From Syntrophomonas sp. (lineage in GTDB: Bacteria; Bacillota; Syntrophomonadia; Syntrophomonadales; Syntrophomonadaceae), in contig JAENZN010000002.1 of assembly GCA_016841245.1 (NCBI GenBank), forward strand, positions 10,843 to 74,842: 64,000 bases of DNA, in the 5' to 3' direction. The translations under genes and the position numbers were made by a program. Shown piece by piece: positions 57,297-64,000 of the stretch (position 1 is its first letter; each line of letters begins with the position of its first letter). Under the pieces are notes generated by a model. The model saw only the letters and a list, made by a program, of their open reading frames with translations, did not search any database and was not told the DNA's origin.

Positions 57297-57302
57297 GAAT
57301 AT

Positions 57303-57340
57303 AAAAGGAGTCCCGTTATTAATTTAACAGGACTCCTTTT
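57303..57340. terminator. Bidirectional terminator
   Basis: AAAAGGAGTCC (57303-57313) pairs with GGACTCCTTTT (57330-57340); inner GTT/AAC extends the stem. The A and T runs work in both directions, serving the + gene at 56217 and the convergent - gene at 57351. Confidence 0.85.
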
Positions 57341-57350
57341 AAACTGTTAA

Positions 57351-57902
57351 TTATGACTCCAGGATTTCCTTAAAGTCGGAGTCTAAAGTTTCCATATCGA
57401 ATTCTTGGATATCCCTTAAATTCTCTTCCTGTAAAGGATAAATATTAATGACATAGAATCGGTTAGTTTCTTTTATAAGCATGGCTATTTCCATACTCAC
57501 CGGTTCACTGCCTTGGGTCAGTTCATACACTACCAAGGCGCTGTATTCACCTACTCGTGAATAAGCCGGGTTAACTTTTACCGCTACGTCAGCTGGGGTC
57601 GGATTTTGTTGTTCAACCTGAGAGAAAAACTGGGCTGCTTCATTCTCCAGGGTTGCCCTATCTGCCAGCAATTCGGCTGGTTTCAGATCAGCATACTCGG
57701 GCAGCAGCTGTGCGGCCCAGAAAACACTTATGTTTGCCGCTGCCAGGGGATAATCCTGGTTAAAGTAGGCTTCATAAAATTCAGTAACTGTATCCTCCGG
57801 TGTTGGTATGTCCACATATGCAGCATAATAATACATAGCACCTAGAATAATAATCACAAGTGCAAGTAGACTGCGAGGTACCCGGTAATTATTTTTGTCC
57901 AA
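57351..57902 (-). CDS. Membrane-anchored protein of unknown function
   Basis: 183 residues from the TTG at 57902; GGAGG is ten bases upstream, and an ATA directly before it would be at seven. One N-terminal helix (SLLALVIIILGAMYYYAAYV, about 10-30), then an extracytoplasmic domain TPEDTVTEFYEAYFNQDYPL and EYSALVVYELTQGSEPVSME, resembling NTF2-like or DUF4878-type lipid-side domains. No recognised family. Divergent from the BaiN-like gene; the start-proximal regions are 93 bases apart. Confidence 0.65.
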   Translation of the reverse strand: MDKNNYRVPRSLLALVIIILGAMYYYAAYVDIPTPEDTVTEFYEAYFNQDYPLAAANISVFWAAQLLPEYADLKPAELLADRATLENEAAQFFSQVEQQNPTPADVAVKVNPAYSRVGEYSALVVYELTQGSEPVSMEIAMLIKETNRFYVINIYPLQEENLRDIQEFDMETLDSDFKEILES

Positions 57903-57995
57903 TATTTTATAACCTCCTGTATTCAGGTTTTCTAATAAGTAAAATTTTAACAGAAAACTGCGAGGGGATAAAGCTAAATTATAATGGAGGTTCTT

Positions 57996-59240
57996 ATGGA
58001 GCACAAAGTAGTGGTAATCGGAGGGGGTCCGGCTGGGATGATGGCAGCTATTAACGCCCGGATTTACGGCGCTCAAGTTGTCTTAATAGAAAAAAACCAG
58101 CGGGTAGGGAAAAAACTTGGCATAACTGGTAAAGGCCGGGGTAATATTACCTCATCGGTGGAAATAGATGAATTTATTGCTTCCTATCCGGGCAATGGCA
58201 AATTTCTTTATAGTGCTTTAAACGAATTTTCTAATTATGATTTAATCGATTTTTTTGAACAAAAAGGATTAAAAACTAAGGTGGAAAGGGGGAATAGAGT
58301 TTTCCCGCAAAGCGAGCGGGCACTGGATGTAGTTAACCTGCTTTATCAGAACATGGTTGAAGCGGGGGTGCAAATCTTATCTGGACAAGAAGTCGTCGGC
58401 ATATTGATCAAATCCCAAAGGGTGGTTGGCGTGATGACAGCCCGGGACAGGATAATTGCCGATGCAGCTATTATAGCAACCGGGGGTATTTCCTATCCTG
58501 CTACCGGTTCTACCGGTGATGGATATAAATGGGCTCAAGAAGTCGGCCACCTGATTATAGCTCCCAGAGCTTCCTTGGTACCACTGGTGGCGGTTGAAGA
58601 ATGGGTTAAGGATCTGCAGGGTCTAAGCCTTAAAAATGTTCGGGCTTCAGCATGTAAAATTGATGGCAGGCAAATAAATGAAGAATTTGGGGAAATGCTG
58701 TTTACTCATTTTGGAGTGTCGGGGCCCATAATTCTGAGTATGAGCAGTGATATTGGGAAATACCTGTTTGAAGGGGAAAAAACAGTGATGCTTACTATCG
58801 ACTTGAAGCCAGCTCTTAGCGAAGAAAAACTGGATGAACGGGTGCAGCGGGATTTTGCCAAATATGCCCGGCGAAATTTAAAAAATTCTCTGGGTGAATT
58901 ACTGCCCAAAAAGATGATACCGGTCATTATCAGTTTGAGTGGGATAGACGGTGAAAAAGAGTGCGGCAGTATAAGCCGTGAGGAGCGCGGTTGGCTGGTA
59001 AAGCTCTTGAAATCTCTGTCTATGACTATCGTTGATACCCGTCCGGTAGCAGAAGCTATAGTTACCGCGGGAGGGGTTGATGTTAAAGAGGTTCACCCAC
59101 GCACCATGGAGTCCAAGCTCATAGGGGGATTGTTTTTTGCTGGCGAAGTACTTGATGTTGATGGTTATACTGGAGGATTTAACCTGCAGGCAGCATTTTC
59201 CACCGGGTATGCAGCTGGAAAATATGCGTCCATGAAATAG
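57996..59240 (+). CDS. NAD(P)/FAD-dependent oxidoreductase, HI0933/BaiN family
   Basis: 414 residues from the ATG at 57996, five bases after GGAGG. VVVIGGGPAGMMAAINARIY is the FAD-binding dinucleotide fold; KNQRVGKKLGITGKGRGNIT and ATGGISYPATGSTGDGY are family hallmarks. The C-terminal VTAGGVDVKEVHPRTMESK and GYTGGFNLQAAFSTG close the fold. Members include the bile-acid reductase BaiN, but most have no known substrate. Confidence 0.88.
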   Translation: MEHKVVVIGGGPAGMMAAINARIYGAQVVLIEKNQRVGKKLGITGKGRGNITSSVEIDEFIASYPGNGKFLYSALNEFSNYDLIDFFEQKGLKTKVERGNRVFPQSERALDVVNLLYQNMVEAGVQILSGQEVVGILIKSQRVVGVMTARDRIIADAAIIATGGISYPATGSTGDGYKWAQEVGHLIIAPRASLVPLVAVEEWVKDLQGLSLKNVRASACKIDGRQINEEFGEMLFTHFGVSGPIILSMSSDIGKYLFEGEKTVMLTIDLKPALSEEKLDERVQRDFAKYARRNLKNSLGELLPKKMIPVIISLSGIDGEKECGSISREERGWLVKLLKSLSMTIVDTRPVAEAIVTAGGVDVKEVHPRTMESKLIGGLFFAGEVLDVDGYTGGFNLQAAFSTGYAAGKYASMK

Positions 59241-59262
59241 CAGGATTTAGGCTTTTTCTCAA

Positions 59263-59291
59263 TTGACGCTCTATAGTAGTTCTGTTATCAT
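59263..59291 (+). promoter_or_regulatory. Sigma-A promoter for the MoxR/VWA pair
   Basis: TTGACG (59263-59268), a 17-base spacer and TATCAT (59286-59291), 53 bases before the ATG at 59344. Confidence 0.7.
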
Positions 59292-59343
59292 TTGTAAAGG
59301 ATTGGGAACAATATTTTTGATATTCACAGGGGGAATTGAAATC

Positions 59344-60210
59344 ATGTCAGCAAGTTTAAAAGCATACCAAGGTTCATCCGGTTATATCGTATCTGATGAA
59401 CTAAGCAACAGTGTAAATATAGCGATATCTCTTAAGAAGCCGCTCTTGATAAAGGGTGAACCAGGAACCGGCAAAACCATGCTGGCTCAAAGTATAGCTG
59501 AATCTCTGGATATGGATTTGATCATATGGAATATCAAATCAACCACTAAAGCCCAGGAAGGCTTGTATGTATATGACACGGTGCAGAGATTATATGATAG
59601 CCAGTTCGGTGAAAGTGATGTATCTAACATTAAGAAGTATATCAAACTGGGAAAACTGGGTGAGTCATTTGGGGCATCCCAACAGGTTGTCTTGTTAATA
59701 GACGAGATAGACAAAGCAGATCTGGAATTTCCCAATGATTTGCTGTGGGAATTGGATCAGATGAGTTTTTATATACCAGAAACCAAAGAGACTATAACTG
59801 CTAATCAAAGGCCGATAGTGATAATAACCAGTAATGCAGAGAAGGAACTGCCGGATGCTTTCTTACGCCGGTGTATCTTTCATTATATAGCTTTCCCAGA
59901 TCCGGATACCATGGAAAGTATCATCAGCGTCCACCATCCCAAACTGGAGAGGAAGCTGCTGGAACAGGCTATGGAGACTTTTTATATGCTGCGCAATATT
60001 CCTGATATCCAGAAAAAGCCGAGTACCAGCGAATTGATCGACTGGCTGCAGGCCTTGGTAGTCGGAGGGATAAGCCCCAGTAAGATAAAAAAAGAGCTTC
60101 CTTTCTTAGGTGTACTGCTCAAGAAAAACGAGGACCTGGATGTTCTTTTGAATCAGCTGCAGGGTAAAGGAAATGCCCGGAACCCGAATGTCATGGGACG
60201 TTTTCGTTAA
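59344..60210 (+). CDS. MoxR-type AAA ATPase
   Basis: 288 residues from the ATG at 59344, eight bases after GGGGG. Walker A KGEPGTGKTMLAQSIAESL (~38), Walker B LLIDEIDKADLEFPNDLL, sensor 1 IITSNAEKELPDAFLRRC. MoxR ATPases act as chaperones that insert cofactors or remodel complexes together with VWA proteins. The VWA gene follows by 20 bases, so the two form the usual pair. The client is unknown, as no cofactor enzyme is adjacent. Confidence 0.9.
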   Translation: MSASLKAYQGSSGYIVSDELSNSVNIAISLKKPLLIKGEPGTGKTMLAQSIAESLDMDLIIWNIKSTTKAQEGLYVYDTVQRLYDSQFGESDVSNIKKYIKLGKLGESFGASQQVVLLIDEIDKADLEFPNDLLWELDQMSFYIPETKETITANQRPIVIITSNAEKELPDAFLRRCIFHYIAFPDPDTMESIISVHHPKLERKLLEQAMETFYMLRNIPDIQKKPSTSELIDWLQALVVGGISPSKIKKELPFLGVLLKKNEDLDVLLNQLQGKGNARNPNVMGRFR

Positions 60211-60230
60211 ATAATACCGGGAGAGAATAA

Positions 60231-61442
60231 ATGTTCACGAATTTTTTTTACACACTTAAAAATTATGGGATGCCGGTATCTTTAAATGAATGGCAATCCC
60301 TGCTGGAGGCCCTGGAGGCAGGTCTGGCCGGATCGAGCTTGATTGGTTTCTATTATTTGGGGCGGGCTATGCTGGTTAAGACGGAAGCTCATTATGACCG
60401 TTTTGATATGGCATTTTCCAGCTTTTTTAAGGATATAGAAACACCGGAAGGACTGCCGGAAAAAATATGGGAATGGCTGAATAAAGAAATGCCAGAGGTC
60501 GAGGTAACTGAAGAGATGCGCAGAAATCACCAGCAGTTGGATCTGGATGAATTAAAACGCATGTTGGAAGAAAGACTTAAAGAGCAGACCGAGGAGCATC
60601 ATGGCGGGAATCGCTGGGTGGGTACCGGCGGAACTTCACCCTTTGGTCATTCTGGTTATCATCCAGGTGGCATACGTATTGGTGGAGAGAGCCGGAATTT
60701 ATCAGCGGTAAAAGTAGCCGGCATGAGAAGATTTCAGGAATTCAGGACCGATGAAACACTGGGAGTAAGGCAGTTTCAGATGGCGCTGCGGAAACTCAGG
60801 CAGTTTACTACCCGGCTGGATGGAGCCAGAACCGAGCTGGACCTGGATGCCACTATAGATAAAACCTGTGACAATGCAGGCCGGCTGGAACTGGTATGGA
60901 ATCGTCCGCGGGAAAACGCCATCAAGGTACTGTTATTAATGGATTCCGGCGGCTCCATGATTTCTTACAGCAGGTTATGCAACCAGCTGTTCACCGCAGT
61001 TAACCGTACTGCTCATTTCAAGGATTTAAAAGTTTTTTATTTCCATAACTGCCTTTACGACTGGATGTTTCATGATACCCACTGCAGTTTGAATGATTAT
61101 ACTCCCACGGATTATATTCTCAATCATTTATCTTCTGATTATAGGGTTATAATTGTGGGCGATGCCAGTATGGCCCTGTATGAGTTGATGCGGCCTGGGG
61201 GAATTATAGATTGGGAGTTATATAATCAAAAACCAGGTATTGAATGGCTAAGTATGCTGCGCCGTAAATTTGAATATTCAGTGTGGTTAAACCCCATTCC
61301 CAGAAAGTACTGGAGTTGGATGGATGGATCATATACTATCAAGAAAATTGCAGAAATCTTCCCCATGGAAGAACTGACTGTTGATGGGCTGGATAGAGCG
61401 ATTAAGAGCTTGAAAAGCCGTAAGGCGATAAGCGTGGGCTGA
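60231..61442 (+). CDS. VWA-domain protein, CoxE-like
   Basis: 403 residues. The N-terminal third is helical (GMPVSLNEWQSLLEALEAGL); a glycine/histidine-rich linker at ~125-145 (GTGGTSPFGHSGYHPGG) follows, then the VWA domain with the metal-ion site VLLLMDSGGSMISYSR and VIIVGDASMALYEL. CoxE-like proteins pair with MoxR ATPases (CoxD-type) in maturation of molybdenum/copper or other enzymes. A terminator follows at 61489-61514. Confidence 0.85.
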   Translation: MFTNFFYTLKNYGMPVSLNEWQSLLEALEAGLAGSSLIGFYYLGRAMLVKTEAHYDRFDMAFSSFFKDIETPEGLPEKIWEWLNKEMPEVEVTEEMRRNHQQLDLDELKRMLEERLKEQTEEHHGGNRWVGTGGTSPFGHSGYHPGGIRIGGESRNLSAVKVAGMRRFQEFRTDETLGVRQFQMALRKLRQFTTRLDGARTELDLDATIDKTCDNAGRLELVWNRPRENAIKVLLLMDSGGSMISYSRLCNQLFTAVNRTAHFKDLKVFYFHNCLYDWMFHDTHCSLNDYTPTDYILNHLSSDYRVIIVGDASMALYELMRPGGIIDWELYNQKPGIEWLSMLRRKFEYSVWLNPIPRKYWSWMDGSYTIKKIAEIFPMEELTVDGLDRAIKSLKSRKAISVG

Positions 61443-61488
61443 TTTAGAGACTTTATGGTATATTGGAATTACGAAACTGATTAATCAG

Positions 61489-61514
61489 GGGCGGGCAAAC
61501 AGCTCGCTCTTTTT
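61489..61514 (+). terminator. Terminator after the VWA gene
   Basis: GGGCGGGC (61489-61496) pairs with GCTCGCTC (61502-61509) with two G-U pairs, followed by five T residues. Confidence 0.8.
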
Positions 61515-61525
61515 GTTTCAATTTC

Positions 61526-61585
61526 GGTACCATGTACCAAAATCATTTAATAAAGATTGACTTTGCCAATCCTTGAATGTTAACA
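61526..61585 (+). promoter_or_regulatory. Operator palindrome and promoter upstream of the MarR gene
   Basis: GGTACCATGTACC (61526-61538) is a 5-3-5 palindrome of the size MarR dimers bind. Then TTGACT (61557-61562), a 17-base spacer and TTAACA (61580-61585) form a moderate promoter. Autoregulation is inferred. Confidence 0.5.
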
Positions 61586-61628
61586 TTTTATTAAATAACA
61601 TGTGAACAAAAAGGAGAACATTATACTA

Positions 61629-62048
61629 ATGGAAAAGTTTACTGACTTCTGGTGCTTCAGGATGGGAGCCATAACCCGTAAAATAAGCCGCGAATATAAT
61701 ACTCGTTATCAAGAATACGGGATTACCATTGGCCAGTCTTTTGTTTTATTCGATCTGCTTGATCATGATGGGGATGGTGTGAAAGATATTGCCGGGCGTA
61801 TTCAGCTGGACAGCCCGGCGGTTACCGGATTGATTGACAGGTTATCCAGAGCAGGATTGGTCCAGCGTATTGAAGATTCCTCAGATCGGCGCAGTGTTAA
61901 AATATTGTTAACTCAAAAAGGCCGGGATCTGGCTGAGCAAATCTTACCCATGGCCCAGGAATACAACCAGCATATAAAAGATACTATTGAATCCTTTGAT
62001 GTACCGGTATTTGAAAAATCCCTGACTCATCTGGAAAAGAACCTATAG
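61629..62048 (+). CDS. MarR-family transcriptional regulator
   Basis: 139 residues from the ATG at 61629 (AAGGAG about 13 bases upstream); a GTG nine codons earlier lacks any ribosome site. ITIGQSFVLFDLLDHDGDGV, QLDSPAVTGLIDRLSRAGLV and the wing RIEDSSDRRSVKILLTQKGR are the MarR winged helix. It lies upstream of the acyl-CoA dehydrogenase and may sense acyl-CoA or aromatic effectors to control fatty-acid oxidation. Confidence 0.88.
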   Translation: MEKFTDFWCFRMGAITRKISREYNTRYQEYGITIGQSFVLFDLLDHDGDGVKDIAGRIQLDSPAVTGLIDRLSRAGLVQRIEDSSDRRSVKILLTQKGRDLAEQILPMAQEYNQHIKDTIESFDVPVFEKSLTHLEKNL

Positions 62049-62061
62049 CTTAAAGAATCTG

Positions 62062-62130
62062 GGAAGCGGGGACAGGTCCCTTTTCCCAGTCTTGAATTGT
62101 TTGTGGGAAAAGGGATCTGTCACCGCTTCC
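62062..62130. repeat. 27-bp-arm inverted repeat with GGGACAGGTCCC-type core
   Basis: Left arm 62062-62088 starts GGAAGCGGGGACAGGTCCC; right arm 62104-62130 ends CTGTCACCGCTTCC. They pair over 27 positions with one mismatch and one G-U pair around a 15-base loop. It resembles REP-like palindromes mobilised in other Firmicutes. It lies 14 bases after the MarR gene and could also stop transcription. Confidence 0.75.
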
Positions 62131-62298
62131 TAGATAAAAGAACAGTCAGATATATGATATGGTGTTTCAATAAAGAACATACGTTTTATATAAAAAATAT
62201 GGCATAAGCATTTTTGTTATGATAAACTGAATAAAAATATTACATGTGCGTAATTTACTGCAAGAAAAAAATGAAATGATAAATAAGGAGGTTAAAGG

Positions 62299-63438
62299 AT
62301 GAATTTTAATTTTACCAAAGAACAATCACTGCTGCAGGCTATGGCCCGGGATTTTGCAGAGAAGAGATTGGAACCTATTGCCAGGCAGATTGATGAGGAA
62401 AATAAGATACCAGACCAAATATTTGCCGAGATGGGAGAACTGGAGTTGTTTGGAATACCCATAGCTGAAGAATATGGAGGAGCCGATGGCGGCTACGATG
62501 GATATGTCCTGGTGATGGAACAGATAGCCCGGGTATCGGGAGGCGTGGCTATGACTCTGGCAGCCCATACCCTGGGATTGGGAGCTATTCAAAAGTTTGG
62601 CACCGAGGAGCAGAAGCAAAAGTATCTGCCCGATGCCTGTAAAGGGAAAACCATAGCTTCATTTGCGTTTACTGAGCCTGCCACCGGTTCGGACCCTAAA
62701 CAGCTAACCAGCACAGCAGTTAAAGAAAGCGATACTTATGTTTTGAACGGCACCAAGCGTTTTATATCTAATGCCAACCAGCCCGGTCCCTGCGTGGTTT
62801 TTGCCCGGGAAAGTGAAAGCGGCGAAGTTACCGCCTTTATCGTAGACAAATGGTGTGAGGGTTACTCCATATCCGAGCCCTGGGCTAAAGTAGGAATGAA
62901 GGGCGGGGTGCTGGTCGATATATATATGGAAAACATAAAGGTGCCAGCAGAAAACTTACTGGGTAAATTAGGACAGGGCTTCCCGATACTTCTTTATGGT
63001 ATTGCTCTTGGAAAAGTCGGTACTGCTACCGCTGCTCTGGGTGGCACCCTGGCTGCTCTGGACGAAGCGGTTAAATATGTTAAAGAGAAAACCCATCGGG
63101 GTGCTCCTATTGCTAAATTCCAGGCTATTCAATTAAAAATCGCCGATTTGAAAATTAAATATGAAACTGCCCGCTGGCTGTGCTACCGTTTAGGATGGCT
63201 GGCCAATGATATTAAAGATCCGGCTGCCTTTGCTGCTGAAGCTGCGCTGGCTAAAGCTTTCTGTGGTGACAATGTGGTAGAAGCAGCCCGGATCGCCATG
63301 AATGCACATGGTTCTTATGGATTAATGAAAGACTATAATATTGAGCGTATACTCAGGGATGCCCTGATTGGCCCCGAAATCGAGGGAGTAGCAGATATGC
63401 AGAAAATGATTGTAGCGGGGTCAGTATTAAAAGGATAG
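62299..63438 (+). CDS. Acyl-CoA dehydrogenase
   Basis: 379 residues; AAGGAGG precedes the ATG by ten bases. Domain order is complete: N-terminal helices (MARDFAEKRLEPIARQIDEE), the FAD/substrate loop FAFTEPATGSDPKQLTST, the beta domain, and C-terminal THRGAPIAKFQAIQLKIADL with NAHGSYGLMKDYNIERILRD. The usual catalytic glutamate region reads LIGPEIEGVADMQKMIV. It oxidises acyl-CoA to enoyl-CoA with ETF as acceptor. The FixC-like gene follows by 20 bases, forming an electron-transfer unit. Confidence 0.92.
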   Translation: MNFNFTKEQSLLQAMARDFAEKRLEPIARQIDEENKIPDQIFAEMGELELFGIPIAEEYGGADGGYDGYVLVMEQIARVSGGVAMTLAAHTLGLGAIQKFGTEEQKQKYLPDACKGKTIASFAFTEPATGSDPKQLTSTAVKESDTYVLNGTKRFISNANQPGPCVVFARESESGEVTAFIVDKWCEGYSISEPWAKVGMKGGVLVDIYMENIKVPAENLLGKLGQGFPILLYGIALGKVGTATAALGGTLAALDEAVKYVKEKTHRGAPIAKFQAIQLKIADLKIKYETARWLCYRLGWLANDIKDPAAFAAEAALAKAFCGDNVVEAARIAMNAHGSYGLMKDYNIERILRDALIGPEIEGVADMQKMIVAGSVLKG

Positions 63439-63458
63439 AAGTGAGGTGCAGCGAGCAG

Positions 63459-64000
63459 ATGGAAGAAAAATTTGATGCTATAATAGTCGGTGCAGGTCTT
63501 GCCGGTCTGGGCGCCGCCTATACCCTGGCTCAGGAAGGCTTGGAAGTGCTTCTGCTGGAAAGGGGAGATTATCCTGGTTCCAAAAACGTGACCGGGGGAC
63601 GTATATATCTAAACCCCATAAGAGATATGTTTCCGGACCTGTGGAAAAAAGCTCCCCTGGAGCGGCATATTACTCAGGAAGGTGTCAGCGTTATGGCTGG
63701 AGAACGCTCTTTGAATGTGTCCTATCGGGGTGAAGAGCTGGATCAGGAGCCTTACCAGAGTTACAGCATACTAAGAGCCAAGTTTGACCGCTGGATGGCC
63801 AAACAGGCTGAAAGAAAAGGGGCAATGCTGGTTAGCAGAAGCAGGGTCGATGACCTGATAATTGAAAATGGCCGGGTTGAGGGTGTATATGCAGGAGGAG
63901 ATGAACTTCGTTCTCATACGGTCATCGCCTGCGATGGGGTGCTCTCGTTAATGGCGGAAAAAGCAGGACTGAGGAAAGCAGGTTCGGCAAGTCAATATGG
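63459..64000 (+). CDS. fixC: FixC-like ETF:quinone oxidoreductase (partial, 3' end outside window)
   Basis: ATG at 63459 with GAGGTG ten bases upstream; about 180 codons in the window. DAIIVGAGLAGLGAAYTLAQ is the FAD fold, and NVTGGRIYLNPIRDMFPDLW the FixC signature. YSILRAKFDRWMAKQAERKG and ACDGVLSLMAEKAGL follow as expected. It would pass electrons from ETF, reduced by the acyl-CoA dehydrogenase, to the quinone pool or a membrane complex; this is a hallmark of syntrophic fatty-acid oxidisers. Confidence 0.9.
   Translation, partial: MEEKFDAIIVGAGLAGLGAAYTLAQEGLEVLLLERGDYPGSKNVTGGRIYLNPIRDMFPDLWKKAPLERHITQEGVSVMAGERSLNVSYRGEELDQEPYQSYSILRAKFDRWMAKQAERKGAMLVSRSRVDDLIIENGRVEGVYAGGDELRSHTVIACDGVLSLMAEKAGLRKAGSASQY

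Noticed and set aside
57351-58076. Longer 241-residue version of the membrane-anchored protein
   Set aside because: The extra 58 residues overlap the divergent BaiN-like gene and have no ribosome site; the TTG at 57902 gives a normal anchor.

Overview
The window reads as a mesophilic, moderate-GC Clostridia (Firmicutes) chromosome. The gene content fits a fermentative or syntrophic anaerobe of the Syntrophomonadaceae type: an acyl-CoA dehydrogenase next to a FixC-like ETF:quinone oxidoreductase, a GABA to 4-hydroxybutyrate operon, a leucine T-box, DUF1659/DUF2922 small proteins, strong AGGAGG ribosome sites and frequent TTG/GTG starts. The species assignment is inference only.

Layout. 1-3.7 kb (minus strand): a GNAT acetyltransferase, three tandem phage-tail-collar (Mdp-like) proteins and a secreted 100-residue-repeat protein that runs off the left edge. 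3.9-9.1 kb: a decayed accessory zone with two paralogous NodB-type deacetylases, each facing its own divergent XRE regulator across palindromic operators, plus fragments of an acyl-CoA dehydrogenase, a lipoprotein and an unknown gene. 9.1-22.1 kb (minus strand): a catabolic cluster with NimA-like flavoprotein, PucR regulator, LivK-G-F-H-M ABC transporter, two M20/AbgB amidohydrolases, 4-aminobutyrate aminotransferase, 4-hydroxybutyrate dehydrogenase and a cytidylate-kinase-like protein. It looks like uptake and hydrolysis of an amide or conjugate, feeding GABA through succinate semialdehyde to 4-hydroxybutyrate.

22.5-40.4 kb: four methyl-accepting chemotaxis proteins (two joined by a gene-conversion-like tract), an orphan sigma-54 response regulator, DUF2922/DUF1659 genes, a sirtuin, TspO, three very small genes and an HD-GYP protein. 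40.7-42.7 kb: a large protein of unknown function. 42.7-55.5 kb: a complete branched-chain amino-acid operon, promoter - T-box (Leu specifier) - ilvD-ilvB-ilvN-ilvC-leuA-leuC-leuD-leuB-cimA. 55.7-64 kb: an unknown small protein, a sugar nucleotidyltransferase, a membrane-anchored unknown, a BaiN/HI0933-type flavoprotein, a MoxR/VWA pair, and a MarR - acyl-CoA dehydrogenase - FixC group.

The most unusual feature is a dispersed intergenic repeat family. Its core is a two-part hairpin, GGGGACA-CA-stem-loop-stem-AA-TGTCCCC, whose inner stem changes in compensatory fashion between copies. About two dozen of its GGGACACACC boxes occur, all in the same orientation although neighbouring genes point both ways. 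The elements lie directly after all four chemotaxis genes and inside the leucine operon. No transposase for them is present in the window.
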